DNA from: VXYK01 sp965221585
Lineage (GTDB): Bacteria; Actinomycetota; Acidimicrobiia; Acidimicrobiales; Aldehydirespiratoraceae
Direction: 5' to 3'
Assembly: GCA_965221585.1 (NCBI GenBank)
Contig: OZ244898.1
Location: forward strand, 2,170,001-2,234,000
Length of the DNA: 64,000 nt
The position numbers were made by a program, and so were the translations under genes. Position 1 is the first letter of the stretch, and each line of letters opens with the position of its first letter. The notes below the pieces were generated by a model. That model saw nothing but the letters and a program-made list of their open reading frames with translations, made no database searches and was not told the origin of the DNA. Below, piece after piece: positions 42,472-52,630 of this stretch.

Positions 42472-45400
42472 TCACCCGTTTGTCGGCGACAACACCCTGA
42501 CGATATTGATGTACCGGCCCGGGTCGTAGATCGCCGCAGCCAACTCAACCACATCTGCCAACTCCAATCGCTGCAGTTCTGCAAGGAGACGCCACGGAGT
42601 GGGGAGTTGATCGTCCGGGGCGTAAGCGCGTCGGGCGAGCGGACGGATCAGGTTTGCGTTCCCGATCCCGAAGTAGTTGGCGCGGGCCACTTCGACCGCG
42701 CCGGCGAATTCTTCCGCGAGGACATTGCCGGCGGCGACATCGGCAAGGATGCGGAAGATCCCTGCTTCGATCTCATCCATCCGTTCGGGGTCGCCCGAAG
42801 CCGTGACAGTGGATCGTATTCCCTGTTCGGGGGTGAAGTAGGAGGAGAGTCCCACAGATGCCACGTAGGTCGCACCGAGGTTCTCGCGGATGTCGTCGGT
42901 CAATCTGGCATCTAGTATCGCGTCGAGCACTTCGATGGCGACCTCGACGGCAGGGTCTATGTCCATGAGCACTTCGTGGTACAGCTGGAGCGAGGTGGCT
43001 TGGGAATCCGGACCGAGCTCCACCTCTTGACGCAGCGTGTCGTCGGGTGCGGGTGGGCGACGGTTCACATAGCTGTCGGGTTCTCCCGCAGGCAGAGTTC
43101 CCACGTAGGTTCGAGCCAGCCGCTCGACGGTCTCGCGGTCGATATCGCCAGCGACCACCACCACCAGGTCTTCGGCGCTGGCAAACCGCTGCTTGTAGCG
43201 TTCGAGCAGTGACTCCGCAGTCAGAGCGTCGAGCGCCTCCTGTGAGGCGAGCGGGTCGAACCATTCGTACTCGTCGCCGTAGCGGGCCTGGTTGTATGCC
43301 ACCCATGCCTTCCAGCCGGGATCGACTACTGACAGGTTGAGGATGATCTCACCGACGTTGACGACTTCTGCGAAGGCCTGGTCGTCCACTCGCGGCGCGG
43401 TGAACAACAGGTGCATCAACTGGAACATCGTCTCCACATCGGCGGTGCTGGAGGTGCCAGTAACACCCTGGGTCGTCTCGCCGATGAACGGCTGCGCGCT
43501 CGCGCTGATGCCGTCGAGATAGCGCGACAACTGCGCAGGGCTGAGATCCCCGAGCCCGCTCTGGAGGACCGCTCGTGGAGCCAGCCTGCCTGCCAGCATG
43601 CGATCTCCTGGTTCCCCGGCAGACCATCCGCCCTGGGAGACTGCTCGCATATTGACCTCGTTGTCGGCAATGTCGGAGCGCGCGAACATGACGCGTGCGC
43701 CGTTGGCGAAGATCCATTCGTACGCGTCGCCGAAGCTGTCGTCATAGATCTCGGCCGAGCGGTCCAGGAGGTCGAGTTCGCCGGATTCCACGACCTCGAC
43801 AGGTTCGGGTACCGCCAGCAACTGTTCAGCGTCGGAGATCAAGGCGGGCAACTCACCGGGCTCGGAGCTCTCCACGGCCGCCGTCAGTTCTTCGACGGTT
43901 GGCAGGTCGGCGGGGTCGGCGGCCACGCCGATCACCAGCAGGCCGCTCTGATCCATTATCTCTCGGAAACGTGTGGACAACTCCGCGGGCGTGATCTCGT
44001 CGAGGAGCGCGGAGACCCGTGCCCGCCGGGCCGCGGCGGTTCCGATGTCGGTTCCGTTCAAGAAATGCGCCGCGTATCGATTGGCGTAGACTGGGTCCTG
44101 CGTTGTGGACTCGGCTTGAGCCGCGAAGTCCAAACCTGACTTGACCGCGGTCACTGCCCGATCAAGGTCAGCTTCCACGAAGCCATGCTCTTTGAGGGTC
44201 AGCATCATCGACCAGAAGTCGTTGAGGGCGGTCTCGAAGTCGACGGCTCGCAGGTTGGTGCCGTAGAAACGCAATCCGCGGGTGTGGGTGAACGAACTCC
44301 AGTGCGTCGGGTCTGTCTGCGACAATAGGCCCTGCTCGTAGGCGTCCTGCAGGCGGTTGCCGAGCATGATCGAGATGAGCTGCTCAAGCCGAAGCTGTCG
44401 TTCGCCTTCAACCGTGTTGCGGTCCCAGGACGGAAGCCGGATGTCCAGCGACAGATAGGAGTAGCCCTGTCCCGGCGAGGTAGCAATATCGAATCTCGGT
44501 TCTGGATCCAGTTCTGAGGACCTGTCGGGAGCGGTCGGATCGTCTCCCTCCGGTACGGGGCCGAAGTGCTTCTCGACCAAACCTTCGAGTATGTCCAGAG
44601 GTAGCTGACCGACAGCGATAACCGCCATGTTGGAGGGCACATACCACTTCTCGTAGAAGTCGCGCAGGTCTTGCGCGGTGGCCCCTTCGATGCCTTCCAA
44701 AGATCCGATCGGCAAGCGACCCTCATAGGGGGTTCCCACGTCGTACATGCGTGGGAATGCCACACGAACAACACCGTCGGCGGTCTCGTACCCGAGGCGG
44801 TACTCGTCTCGCACGATTCCCCGTTCATCTTCGACGTCATCGGGGTTGATCGTGGCTGCGTGGGCCCATTGCGCCAACACATCGAACGCGGTGTTGACGG
44901 CGCCGCCGTCTGTGGTTCCCACATCGAGTTCGTAGACGGTCTCGTCGTAGGAGGTGTAGGCGTTGATATCAGGACCGAACTCGACACCGAGGGCCTGCAG
45001 GACTTTGGTCAACTCATTGCCCGGGTACTTCTCGGTGCCGTTGAACAGCATGTGCTCTAGGAAGTGGGCCACACCGCTGCCCGCTTCAGCTTCATTGAGC
45101 GACCCGGCGTTCACGGCCAACCGCAACGACAATCTGTCGCCGGGGCTGTCGTTGCAGCGGAGGTAGTAGGTCAGGCCGTTGTCGAGCGTTCCGATCCGTA
45201 CCGCCGGGTCCGTCGGCAAAAGGCCGTCCTCGGTAGCTGTCGCCTCGTGGCCGGAGTCCTCGCATTCGATGTCTGCCGGTTCAGGCTCACCGTCATCAAC
45301 GGTCGGATCGCAGTGCGGGGCTGCTGGGTCGAGGACTACTTCGGGCTCTCCCTGATAGCGGTACAAGAAGGTGATCAGCTGGCCACGCGTCAAGGTGGCT

Positions 45401-45975
45401 TCGGGTGCGAAAGTGGTCGGCGTGGTGCCGGTGGTGATACCAGTGTGTGCCATCCACGACACAGCCGCCTGTTGCCAAGGCGCGACCACATCGTTGAAGC
45501 TGTGCGGCGGTGCGGAGGGCTCACCGGCCAGACGATGCAGCAACGCTGCGGCCTGACCACGTTGCAACGTCTCATCAGGCGCGAAGGTGCTCGGCGAAGT
45601 ACCGGTGGTGATCCCACTGTTGGCCATCCACGAGATCGCATGAATCTGAGACGCGTCGAACACATCTCGGAACGAATGGAGGGCCCCGGCATCGGGCTGA
45701 TCCTCCATGTTGTAGATCCACACCGCGGCCTCACCACGCGACACCGCAGCATCGGGCCCGAAACACGGCCCGGAATCACCTGTGATCCCTTGGTCGACGG
45801 ACCATTGCACCGCGTCGGTGTACCAATTGCTCGCCGACACGTCGCCGTACCCCGCCTCGGCCCCGGCGGGCGAAGGTGACGCCACCAACAACGCTGCCAT
45901 CAACGCCGCTATCGATGCAACGGCCAACCCAACCCGGCTCAGCCCGGCTGTCAAACGAGAACTTGAGTCACCCAT
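42472..45975 (-). CDS. Secreted SLH-domain M16 metallopeptidase
   Basis: A 1167-residue exported protein. The signal peptide is LAVASIAALMAALLVASPSPAGAEA. Three S-layer homology repeats follow (about 43-105, 106-160, 165-210), with ITTGTSPSTFAPDETLQRGQ and ITTGTTPTTFAPEATLTRGQ as near-copies. The pitrilysin/M16 domain then begins with DNGLTYYLRCND; the inverted zinc motif HFLEH (His304, Glu307, His308) is intact and the distal Glu is near 384 in EDERGIV. A second M16 half without the zinc motif makes up the C-terminal 550 residues. SLH repeats should hold the peptidase at the cell surface. This fusion is unusual. Confidence 0.93.
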   Translation of the reverse strand: MGDSSSRLTAGLSRVGLAVASIAALMAALLVASPSPAGAEAGYGDVSASNWYTDAVQWSVDQGITGDSGPCFGPDAAVSRGEAAVWIYNMEDQPDAGALHSFRDVFDASQIHAISWMANSGITTGTSPSTFAPDETLQRGQAAALLHRLAGEPSAPPHSFNDVVAPWQQAAVSWMAHTGITTGTTPTTFAPEATLTRGQLITFLYRYQGEPEVVLDPAAPHCDPTVDDGEPEPADIECEDSGHEATATEDGLLPTDPAVRIGTLDNGLTYYLRCNDSPGDRLSLRLAVNAGSLNEAEAGSGVAHFLEHMLFNGTEKYPGNELTKVLQALGVEFGPDINAYTSYDETVYELDVGTTDGGAVNTAFDVLAQWAHAATINPDDVEDERGIVRDEYRLGYETADGVVRVAFPRMYDVGTPYEGRLPIGSLEGIEGATAQDLRDFYEKWYVPSNMAVIAVGQLPLDILEGLVEKHFGPVPEGDDPTAPDRSSELDPEPRFDIATSPGQGYSYLSLDIRLPSWDRNTVEGERQLRLEQLISIMLGNRLQDAYEQGLLSQTDPTHWSSFTHTRGLRFYGTNLRAVDFETALNDFWSMMLTLKEHGFVEADLDRAVTAVKSGLDFAAQAESTTQDPVYANRYAAHFLNGTDIGTAAARRARVSALLDEITPAELSTRFREIMDQSGLLVIGVAADPADLPTVEELTAAVESSEPGELPALISDAEQLLAVPEPVEVVESGELDLLDRSAEIYDDSFGDAYEWIFANGARVMFARSDIADNEVNMRAVSQGGWSAGEPGDRMLAGRLAPRAVLQSGLGDLSPAQLSRYLDGISASAQPFIGETTQGVTGTSSTADVETMFQLMHLLFTAPRVDDQAFAEVVNVGEIILNLSVVDPGWKAWVAYNQARYGDEYEWFDPLASQEALDALTAESLLERYKQRFASAEDLVVVVAGDIDRETVERLARTYVGTLPAGEPDSYVNRRPPAPDDTLRQEVELGPDSQATSLQLYHEVLMDIDPAVEVAIEVLDAILDARLTDDIRENLGATYVASVGLSSYFTPEQGIRSTVTASGDPERMDEIEAGIFRILADVAAGNVLAEEFAGAVEVARANYFGIGNANLIRPLARRAYAPDDQLPTPWRLLAELQRLELADVVELAAAIYDPGRYINIVRVLSPTNG

Positions 45976-46055
45976 AGGCCCGACAATGTACCCTCCGCCA
46001 CTCCGGTTTTGAACACAAGTCTCCCCGCCACGCTGTCATTGGCTGAATTGCCTGC

Positions 46056-47252
46056 TCAGGCGACTGTGCCGCTCGCGCGCAGCGAACCGATCTCGGCGCT
46101 CGTCAATCCGAGATCGTCCGCCAGAATCTCATCGGTGTGCTGTCCCAGGCGAGGTGCCGGTGCCGGCTCCGTCGCGAGCATCCCGTCGACCGCCAGCGGC
46201 GAACCGGGGGCCAGGTAGGTGCCGATCTGTGGTTGGGAAACTTCGGCGAACAGGCCGGATTCCACCGAGCACCGGGGATCCTCGTCCACGAGTTGCTTGA
46301 AGGTCTGGTAACGGTCCCAACACACACCGAGTTCATCGAAACGAGCCGCCACCTCGGTGATCGTACGGCTCGCTATCCAGGGCCGGATCGCGGCGGACAC
46401 TTCGACGCGGGCTGCGAAACGATCACCTTCGTCACCGAAGTCCAGTCCTTGAGACTCAGCGATTGCGGCCACGGCATCGCTGGACTCGGTCGCCTCGAGC
46501 AGACTCGACCATTGCTTCGGGCTTATCCCTGCCACGTAGACCCGCACTCCGTCGGCTGTCGTGAACTCGGCTCCGTAGGCGCCATAGACAAAGTTGCCGA
46601 AACGCCCACGCTCTGTGCCGTTGACCTGCGCCTCGGCCACATGGCCGAGGGCCGCCACGGCCGCGAGAGCCACGTCGCTGAGGGCCAAGCTCATCAGGGT
46701 GCCCTCCCCGGTCTGCATGCGCCGTCGATCTGCAGCCAACAGGCCCAGCGCTGCCGTCTGACCACAGATCAGGTCCCAGGCGGGCAGCACATGATTCACC
46801 GGATCTGATGAGTCGACGGGGCCGGTCGCCAATGGATATCCCATCGCTGCGTTGACCGTGTAGTCGAGCGCGGTGGAGCCGTCGCGGTTGCCGGTCACCG
46901 CGAGCATCACCAGATCGGCCCGAACCTGCTGCAGGGCCGAATACGACATCCATCCACGCGCCGGAAAGTTCGTGAGGAAAGTTCCCGTGATGCCGATCAA
47001 CTCGGTAAGCAGCTCCTGGGCGCGCTCGGAGCGGAGGTCGACCGCGATCGAACGTTTGCCCTTGTTCAGTCCCGCCCAGTACAACGACTCGCCCTCGGCG
47101 GTGAGGGGCCAGCGGCGCGCATCAAGCCCTCCACCGATATGATCGAAACGAATGACGTCAGCACCGAGCTGGGCCAGCGCCATGCCTCCCGAAGGGGCCG
47201 CCACGAAGGCCGAGCCCTCGACTATCCGGAAGCCGTCAAGCGGCGGAACCAT
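46056..47252 (-). CDS. Class III CoA-transferase (CaiB/BaiF family)
   Basis: A 398-residue CoA-transferase: LDGFRIVEGSAFVAAPSGGMALAQLGADVIRFD at the start, LNKGKRSIAVDLRS, and a C-terminal RLGQHTDEILADDLGLTSAEI. The stretch HVLPAWDLICGQTAALGLLAAD contains the likely catalytic Asp. It lies 48 bp downstream of an aldehyde dehydrogenase gene on the same strand, so an aldehyde-to-acid-to-CoA-ester sequence is plausible (inference). Diverges in sequence from the family member at 31936. Confidence 0.9.
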   Translation of the reverse strand: MVPPLDGFRIVEGSAFVAAPSGGMALAQLGADVIRFDHIGGGLDARRWPLTAEGESLYWAGLNKGKRSIAVDLRSERAQELLTELIGITGTFLTNFPARGWMSYSALQQVRADLVMLAVTGNRDGSTALDYTVNAAMGYPLATGPVDSSDPVNHVLPAWDLICGQTAALGLLAADRRRMQTGEGTLMSLALSDVALAAVAALGHVAEAQVNGTERGRFGNFVYGAYGAEFTTADGVRVYVAGISPKQWSSLLEATESSDAVAAIAESQGLDFGDEGDRFAARVEVSAAIRPWIASRTITEVAARFDELGVCWDRYQTFKQLVDEDPRCSVESGLFAEVSQPQIGTYLAPGSPLAVDGMLATEPAPAPRLGQHTDEILADDLGLTSAEIGSLRASGTVA

Positions 47253-47300
47253 CGACAGTTCCAGCGGTGTGGGCGGCGGCGGTGTCTCCGTCGACGGGCA

Positions 47301-48767
47301 TCAGGCCATCCAGTTGATCGACTGCAGTTCGCTGTAAGCCTCGATTCCCCACTTGCCTCGGTCCCGACCCACGCCGCTCATCTTGAAACCACCGAACGGC
47401 GCTTCCATGTGGGGTTGGATGACGTTGAGACCGACGCAGCCCGATTCGAGTTGTCCGGCAATGTTGTAGGCACGCTTCGTGTCGGCTGAGAAGACGTAGC
47501 TGTAGAGGCCGTAGTCGGAGTCGTTGGCGAGTTGTACGGCCTCGTCGTCGTCGGAGTAGGGCAGAACCACGATGACCGGGCCGAACGCCTCCTCGCGCAC
47601 CACATGCATGTCCGGCGTGCAGTCCGCGAGCAGGGTCGGCGCGATGAAGTACCCGGGCAGGTCCGGGCGCTCACCGCCGCAGACCAGCCTGGCCCCGTCG
47701 TCGATTCCCGACGCGATGAACTGCTCGACGCGATCGCGGTGCACTTCGGTGATCACCGGGCCGACGATGGTGGACCGGTCCGTCGGGTCCCCGACCTTCA
47801 TGAAGCCCGAGAATGTGTTGAGGGTCTCGATCAGCTGCTCGTAGATGTCGCGATGAGCGATCACCCGGGTCGGCGCAGTGCATATCTGTCCCGCATGAAA
47901 ACCCCAGACCGTCGCGATCGACTGCGCGGCCGTGCCGAGGTCGGCATCCTCGGTGACGATGGCCGCGCCCTTGCCTCCGAGCTCCATGAGCAGGCGTTTC
48001 ATGGTCTTGCCGCCGTTGGCCATGATCTTGGCGCCGATCGGCGAGGAACCGGTGAACGAGATCATGTTGACGTCGGTCGAGTCGACCAACGCGGCCCCCA
48101 CTTCGGGACCCGAACCGTTGACGATGTTGACCACACCCGGGGGGAAACCGGCGGCTTCGACAGCCTCGCCCAGGAGCAGAATCCCGAGAGGGTCCTGAGG
48201 CGCGGGCTTGATGACAGTGGTGCATCCCGCGGCCAGCGCCGGCGCGATCTTTCCGGCAACGTTGGTGACAGGGAAGTTGTACGGCGTGATCGCGGCAACG
48301 ACACCGACGGGTTGGTGCTTCACCTGGGCGCTCAACAGACCGGCCGGCCCGAGCGGACCCGCCGGAGTCGGGATCGGCGACAAGTTCTCGTCGAGGTCGA
48401 TAGGCGTGGCGTAGTAACGGAAGCGGTCGACCGCGGGACCTCCGACCTGCAGAGTCTCGGTCGTTCCGATGGTGGCTCCCGTCTCGGCCTGCACGGTCGG
48501 GACCCAGTCCGGCGAGCGTTTCGCGATCTCGTCACCGAGTCGCCCGATGAGGGCGCACCGCTGGGTGGCGCTGAGTCTCTTCCAGTCCGCAAATGCCGCC
48601 TTGGCCGCCGCGGCGGCATCGTCTGCCTGTTCCACGGTTGCCTCGGGTGCCCGTCCGACGACGTTGGTGGTGTGTGGATCGACGATGTCGTAGTGCCCGG
48701 CACCACCCTCGACCCATTCACCGTCGATCAACAGCCGCCAATCCTTGTCGACATCAATCATGCTCAT
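47301..48767 (-). CDS. Aldehyde dehydrogenase (NAD(P)+)
   Basis: A 488-residue ALDH starting at MSMIDVDKDW. An upstream in-frame start at 48791 gives unlikely text. Catalytic elements are the Glu in LLMELGGKGAAIV and the Cys in GQICTAPTRVIAH; the cofactor loop FTGSSPIGAKI is present. The C-terminal PFGGFKMSGVGRDRGKWGIEAY is the tetramer/active-site tail. It presumably oxidises an aldehyde to an acid that the CoA-transferase downstream activates. Divergently transcribed from the thiolase gene with about 100 bp between them. Confidence 0.93.
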   Translation of the reverse strand: MSMIDVDKDWRLLIDGEWVEGGAGHYDIVDPHTTNVVGRAPEATVEQADDAAAAAKAAFADWKRLSATQRCALIGRLGDEIAKRSPDWVPTVQAETGATIGTTETLQVGGPAVDRFRYYATPIDLDENLSPIPTPAGPLGPAGLLSAQVKHQPVGVVAAITPYNFPVTNVAGKIAPALAAGCTTVIKPAPQDPLGILLLGEAVEAAGFPPGVVNIVNGSGPEVGAALVDSTDVNMISFTGSSPIGAKIMANGGKTMKRLLMELGGKGAAIVTEDADLGTAAQSIATVWGFHAGQICTAPTRVIAHRDIYEQLIETLNTFSGFMKVGDPTDRSTIVGPVITEVHRDRVEQFIASGIDDGARLVCGGERPDLPGYFIAPTLLADCTPDMHVVREEAFGPVIVVLPYSDDDEAVQLANDSDYGLYSYVFSADTKRAYNIAGQLESGCVGLNVIQPHMEAPFGGFKMSGVGRDRGKWGIEAYSELQSINWMA

Positions 48768-48867
48768 GGCCCCAAACGTTACCTTCAGCACTCCCGATGT
48801 CGTTAGTCCGCGTTGGCTCCTCTAGTCTCATCATCGATCCGATAGTCAGCCTGTTTGAGGAGTCGCA

Positions 48868-50067
48868 ATGCCAGAAGCCGTGATCGTCGCCACCTCCCGC
48901 ACCCCGATCGGCCGGGCCCACAAGGGTTCTCTCGTCGACGCCCGCCCGGACGACATGTCGTCGTTCATCCTGAGCGACGTGATGGGCAAGGCCGGCGTGG
49001 AAGCTGACGACGTCGAAGACGTGATCTGGGGTATCGGCCAGCCAGGCGGCGAGGGGGGCTACAACATCGCCCGGGTGATATCCGCCATGCAGGGCCTCGA
49101 CCTTCCGGGCGTCACCGTCAACCGCTACTGCTCGTCGTCGCTGCAGACGATCCGCATGGCCGCCCATGCCATCAAGGCCGGTGAGGGCGACTGCTTCGTG
49201 GCGGGCGGTGTGGAAACCGTGAGCCGCTACATCCACGGCGCGGCCGACTCCGGGCCGCACAACGAGAAGTTTTCCGAAGCCGAGGAGCGCACTTCGTCAC
49301 GAACCGGCGAGGGTTCAGCGACTTGGGCTCCTCCCGCGGGCCTGCCCGACATCTACATTGCCATGGGCCAGACCGCCGAGAACGTGGTGCAGGCGACCGG
49401 GATCAGCCGTGAGCGCCAAGACGAGTGGGGTGTCAGCTCGCAGAACCGGGCCGAAGCGGCACTCAACCGTGGTTTCTTCGAGCGTGAGATCACGCCCTAC
49501 ACGCTGCCCGACGGGACCGTCGTGTCGACCGACGACGGTATCCGCGCCGAGACGACCATTGAGAAGGTCGCGCAACTCAAACCGGTGTTCCGCCCTGACG
49601 GCACGGTCACAGCGGGCAATGCCTGCCCGCTGAACGACGGCGCGGCGGCAGTCGTAGTGATGAGCGACAGCAAGGCCGCAGCGATGGGAATCAAGCCACT
49701 CGCACGGATCGTCTCAAGCGGCGTGTCAGCGCTGAACCCCGAGATCATGGGTCTCGGACCGATCGATGCCTGCCGTCAGGCCATGGCCCGTGCCGGAATG
49801 ACCATTGACGACATCGACCATGTGGAGATCAACGAGGCGTTCGCCGTGCAGGTTCTCGGTTCCGCCGACGAACTCGGCATCGACCTCGCCAAACTCAACC
49901 CAAACGGCGGATCGATCGCGCTCGGCCACCCGTTCGGGATGACAGGCAGCCGGATCATGACCACCCTGCTCAACGGCCTCGAAGACTCCGACTCGACGAT
50001 CGGTATGGAATCGATGTGCGTCGGCGGAGGTCAGGGAATGGCCATGATCGTCGAACGGCTGAACTGA
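48868..50067 (+). CDS. Acetyl-CoA acetyltransferase (thiolase)
   Basis: A 399-residue thiolase. The nucleophilic Cys lies in NRYCSSSLQTIRMAAHAI, the His in ALGHPFGMTGSRI, and the second Cys in MCVGGGQGMAMIVE. NEAFAVQVLG is the standard loop. It catalyses the last thiolytic step of beta-oxidation or the reverse condensation; chain-length preference is not visible. A GAGG-type ribosome site (gtttgaggagtcgca) precedes the ATG. An alpha/beta hydrolase follows 25 bp downstream on the same strand. Confidence 0.94.
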   Translation: MPEAVIVATSRTPIGRAHKGSLVDARPDDMSSFILSDVMGKAGVEADDVEDVIWGIGQPGGEGGYNIARVISAMQGLDLPGVTVNRYCSSSLQTIRMAAHAIKAGEGDCFVAGGVETVSRYIHGAADSGPHNEKFSEAEERTSSRTGEGSATWAPPAGLPDIYIAMGQTAENVVQATGISRERQDEWGVSSQNRAEAALNRGFFEREITPYTLPDGTVVSTDDGIRAETTIEKVAQLKPVFRPDGTVTAGNACPLNDGAAAVVVMSDSKAAAMGIKPLARIVSSGVSALNPEIMGLGPIDACRQAMARAGMTIDDIDHVEINEAFAVQVLGSADELGIDLAKLNPNGGSIALGHPFGMTGSRIMTTLLNGLEDSDSTIGMESMCVGGGQGMAMIVERLN

Positions 50068-50092
50068 AAGGGCCGAGCAAGGGGGCACAGCC

Positions 50093-51166
50093 ATGTCAGA
50101 AAACGTTGCACTACCCGGAAAGCTCGGGGACCCGTCCCGGACTCTGGGAACCGATCCCCGTGCAGATTCACGCATGGTGGCTGTGTTGGAAACGCTGGGG
50201 TTGGCTGGAGCATCCGAGCCCTTGCCAATTTCTGCGGAGTCCTCGATCGAGGAATTGCGGGCGTTCACAGACATGGCCGAACCCGGCTTTGAGATGTTGT
50301 TCGACATGATCTACACCGATCTACCGCCGGTGGAAGGGGTGGAGTCGCGCACTGAGGTGATTTCTGGAGTCGACGGCAACGACATCAACCTCTACATCCA
50401 TCAGCCGAGCGCGCCCGGCAGCGGCCCGCGGCCCGCGGTGTTGCATATCCACGGTGGAGGAATGGTGATCCTCAAGGCTTCCGGGGCCTCCTATCGGCGC
50501 TGGCGCGATGAGCTCGCAGCGCTTGATCTTGTCGTGGTGGGCGTGGAGTTTCGCAACGCTGGAGGCGCGTTGGGGCATCACCCGTTCCCGGCGGGTTTGA
50601 ACGACTGCGCCTCGGCGTTGGATTGGGTCAATGCCAACAGGACCGAACTCGGCGTGTCGAAGATCGTGGTGTCGGGAGAGTCTGGGGGCGGCAACCTGAC
50701 TCTGGCCACGACGCTCAAGGCAAGCCGCGAGGGGCGCCTGGGGATGATCGACGGCGTCTACGCGCAATGCCCGTACATCTCCGGTGCCTACGGGAATCCA
50801 CCCATGGAGTTGACCTCGCTGCACGAGAACGACGGGTACTTCCTGGGCAGCGAGATGATGGACCATTTCGTTCGTGTCTACGATCCCGACGGCGAGAACC
50901 TCAACAACCCGCTGGCCTGGCCGCTCAATGCCAGTGTCGACGACCTGAAGGGTCTGCCACCGCATGTGATCTCGGTGAACGAGTTGGATCCGTTGCGCGA
51001 CGAGGGTTTGGCCTACTTCCGCAAGCTCATTCAAGCCGGGGTCACCGTCAACAGCCGCACGGTCAACGGCACCTGCCATGGGGCCGACGTGATCTTCCGC
51101 GGAGCTCTGCCCGAGGTCTACGCCGCCTCGGCCCGCGACCTCCAGTCCTTCGCCTACAGCTGCTGA
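50093..51166 (+). CDS. Alpha/beta hydrolase (HSL/acetyl-hydrolase type)
   Basis: A 357-residue esterase of the hormone-sensitive-lipase family: oxyanion-hole motif HIHGGGMVI, nucleophile elbow GESGGGNL (usually GDSAGG), late-domain Asp in NELDPLRDEG and His in GTCHGADVIF. About 80 N-terminal residues precede the core. It probably cleaves a short- to medium-chain ester. Co-directional with the thiolase and likely cotranscribed. It converges on the globin gene. Confidence 0.9.
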   Translation: MSENVALPGKLGDPSRTLGTDPRADSRMVAVLETLGLAGASEPLPISAESSIEELRAFTDMAEPGFEMLFDMIYTDLPPVEGVESRTEVISGVDGNDINLYIHQPSAPGSGPRPAVLHIHGGGMVILKASGASYRRWRDELAALDLVVVGVEFRNAGGALGHHPFPAGLNDCASALDWVNANRTELGVSKIVVSGESGGGNLTLATTLKASREGRLGMIDGVYAQCPYISGAYGNPPMELTSLHENDGYFLGSEMMDHFVRVYDPDGENLNNPLAWPLNASVDDLKGLPPHVISVNELDPLRDEGLAYFRKLIQAGVTVNSRTVNGTCHGADVIFRGALPEVYAASARDLQSFAYSC

Positions 51167-51185
51167 GCCCCGCGAAGACGAGGAG

Positions 51186-51722
51186 TCAGTCGGCTGGGTG
51201 GTTGATCAGGTGGGTGGCGGCGTTGTCGAAGTGTTCGAACATGGCGTCTCTGATCTCGGGCGGCACCGGGCGGTCGGTGCCGTCCGCGAGGGTGGCCACG
51301 GCGAGCGACGCTTCCATGTGCTTCATCCAGGCGTTGCGTTCTTCCAGGCCGATGACGAAGGGCATGTGGCGCATGCGCAGCCGGGGATGGCCTCGCTTCT
51401 CGCTGTAGTGGGCCGGACCGCCCCAGTACTGGGCCAAGAACCCGGCGAGGCGCTCGCGCGACGGCCCCATGTCTTTGGGGTACATCGGCCGTAGCTGAGG
51501 GTCTGACTCGACGGCGTCGTAGAACCGGCCGACCAGCTCGTCGAAGAAGCGCTGCCCGCCAACCGCGTCGAACACCGTCGGTGGCGCCTGCAGGGCTTCA
51601 CGCATTGACCCTTTCAGGCTCACAGAACCCGGCGAAACCCAGCGACGACTGTCTTGCGCCGAAGCGTCCGCGGGACTTGTCTCAACGTCTGGAGCAGGTT
51701 GAGAACCGGGTTGGTCGGTCAT
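51186..51722 (-). CDS. Group II truncated hemoglobin (GlbO-like)
   Basis: A 178-residue protein whose C-terminal 130 residues are a 2-on-2 globin: VFDAVGGQRFFDELVGRFYDAVESDPQLRPMYP, FLAQYWGGPAHYSEKRGHPRLRMRHMPF (proximal His region) and RNAWMKHMEASL. The N-terminal 45 residues are a low-complexity Pro/Ser/Ala tail, so a later start is possible, although none clearly fits better. Group II globins handle O2, NO or peroxide in actinobacteria. It lies between convergent and co-directional metabolic genes with no clear partner. Confidence 0.92.
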   Translation of the reverse strand: MTDQPGSQPAPDVETSPADASAQDSRRWVSPGSVSLKGSMREALQAPPTVFDAVGGQRFFDELVGRFYDAVESDPQLRPMYPKDMGPSRERLAGFLAQYWGGPAHYSEKRGHPRLRMRHMPFVIGLEERNAWMKHMEASLAVATLADGTDRPVPPEIRDAMFEHFDNAATHLINHPAD

Positions 51723-51763
51723 CTGTTCAGGCTAGACCCAAGCTCGCAGTCGTCACCCGCAAC

Positions 51764-52594
51764 TCAGCCATCGAACCACAGGCGGGCTGCGTTCTTGCCC
51801 AGAATCGCTGCTTGTGTGGCTGTGTCGAGATCGCTGATGGCGTCGGCCACGATCGCAAACAGTTCCGCATACGGGCGGTCGTGCACCTGGGGGTGGTCCG
51901 AACCCCAGACGATGCGTTGGGATCCGAACAGGCCCAAGAGCCGGGAGACGACTGCCCTCGGTGCTACCGCAGCGGCGTCGAAGACACCGGTGCTGAGTTT
52001 GACGACCAGATTCTCGTGTTTGGCGAGATCGGCGAGATCCTGGTCATCGACTCCGACCGATACGAAACCGCAGTGGTCGACAGCGATCTCACAATCGGGC
52101 ACGGCTGAGGCCATCCGTGCCACAGCCGGCAGTTCTTCACGCAAACAGCAGACGTTGGGTCCGATGCCGAGTTCAAGGCAAGCCCGCACCGAATCCACCG
52201 CGAGGTCGCGGTGCAGCCAGGGCTCAGGAATCGAGAACAAGCGCAGCCCGGTCGCTCCTCGTGACGCGGCCCAGTTCAGCAGGCTCAGCGGGTCTACTGC
52301 GTGCTGGCCGATCGCGACCATTGCCCGCCAGTCGTCACCAAGAGCCTGGGCGGCTTCAACAACCAGCGAGTTGTCGAAACCATGCGCTCCCACCGCCTGC
52401 ACCAACACTCCACCGGACACGCCCGCCGCAATCGCCCGAGCAGTCACGGCCTGCGCGGAGGAATCGATCTGATCCCACCAGCGCGCGTTGGGATTGCCAG
52501 TGAGATCGTCCACGCACGCCTCCACGTCAACCACATGCAGATGCGCATCCAACACTTGGCCATGCACCGCGTCGACACCGTCGAGATCACCCAT
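51764..52594 (-). CDS. Amidohydrolase family 2 (lactonase-like)
   Basis: 276 residues from the ATG at 52594 (MGDLDGVDAVHGQ). The metal site HxH is present in LDAHLHVVD, and the family texts FDNSLVVEAAQALGDDWRAMVAIGQ, IAVDHCGFVSVG and RIVWGSDHPQVHDRP (final Asp) follow. This is typical of 2-pyrone-4,6-dicarboxylate or fuconolactone hydrolase relatives. The upstream extension to 52669 overlaps the divergent MFS gene and is rejected. Divergent spacing to the MFS start is about 36 bp. Confidence 0.86.
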   Translation of the reverse strand: MGDLDGVDAVHGQVLDAHLHVVDVEACVDDLTGNPNARWWDQIDSSAQAVTARAIAAGVSGGVLVQAVGAHGFDNSLVVEAAQALGDDWRAMVAIGQHAVDPLSLLNWAASRGATGLRLFSIPEPWLHRDLAVDSVRACLELGIGPNVCCLREELPAVARMASAVPDCEIAVDHCGFVSVGVDDQDLADLAKHENLVVKLSTGVFDAAAVAPRAVVSRLLGLFGSQRIVWGSDHPQVHDRPYAELFAIVADAISDLDTATQAAILGKNAARLWFDG

Positions 52595-52630
52595 CACCAG
52601 AAACGTTACTGAAGACCGCACCGCTAACAT

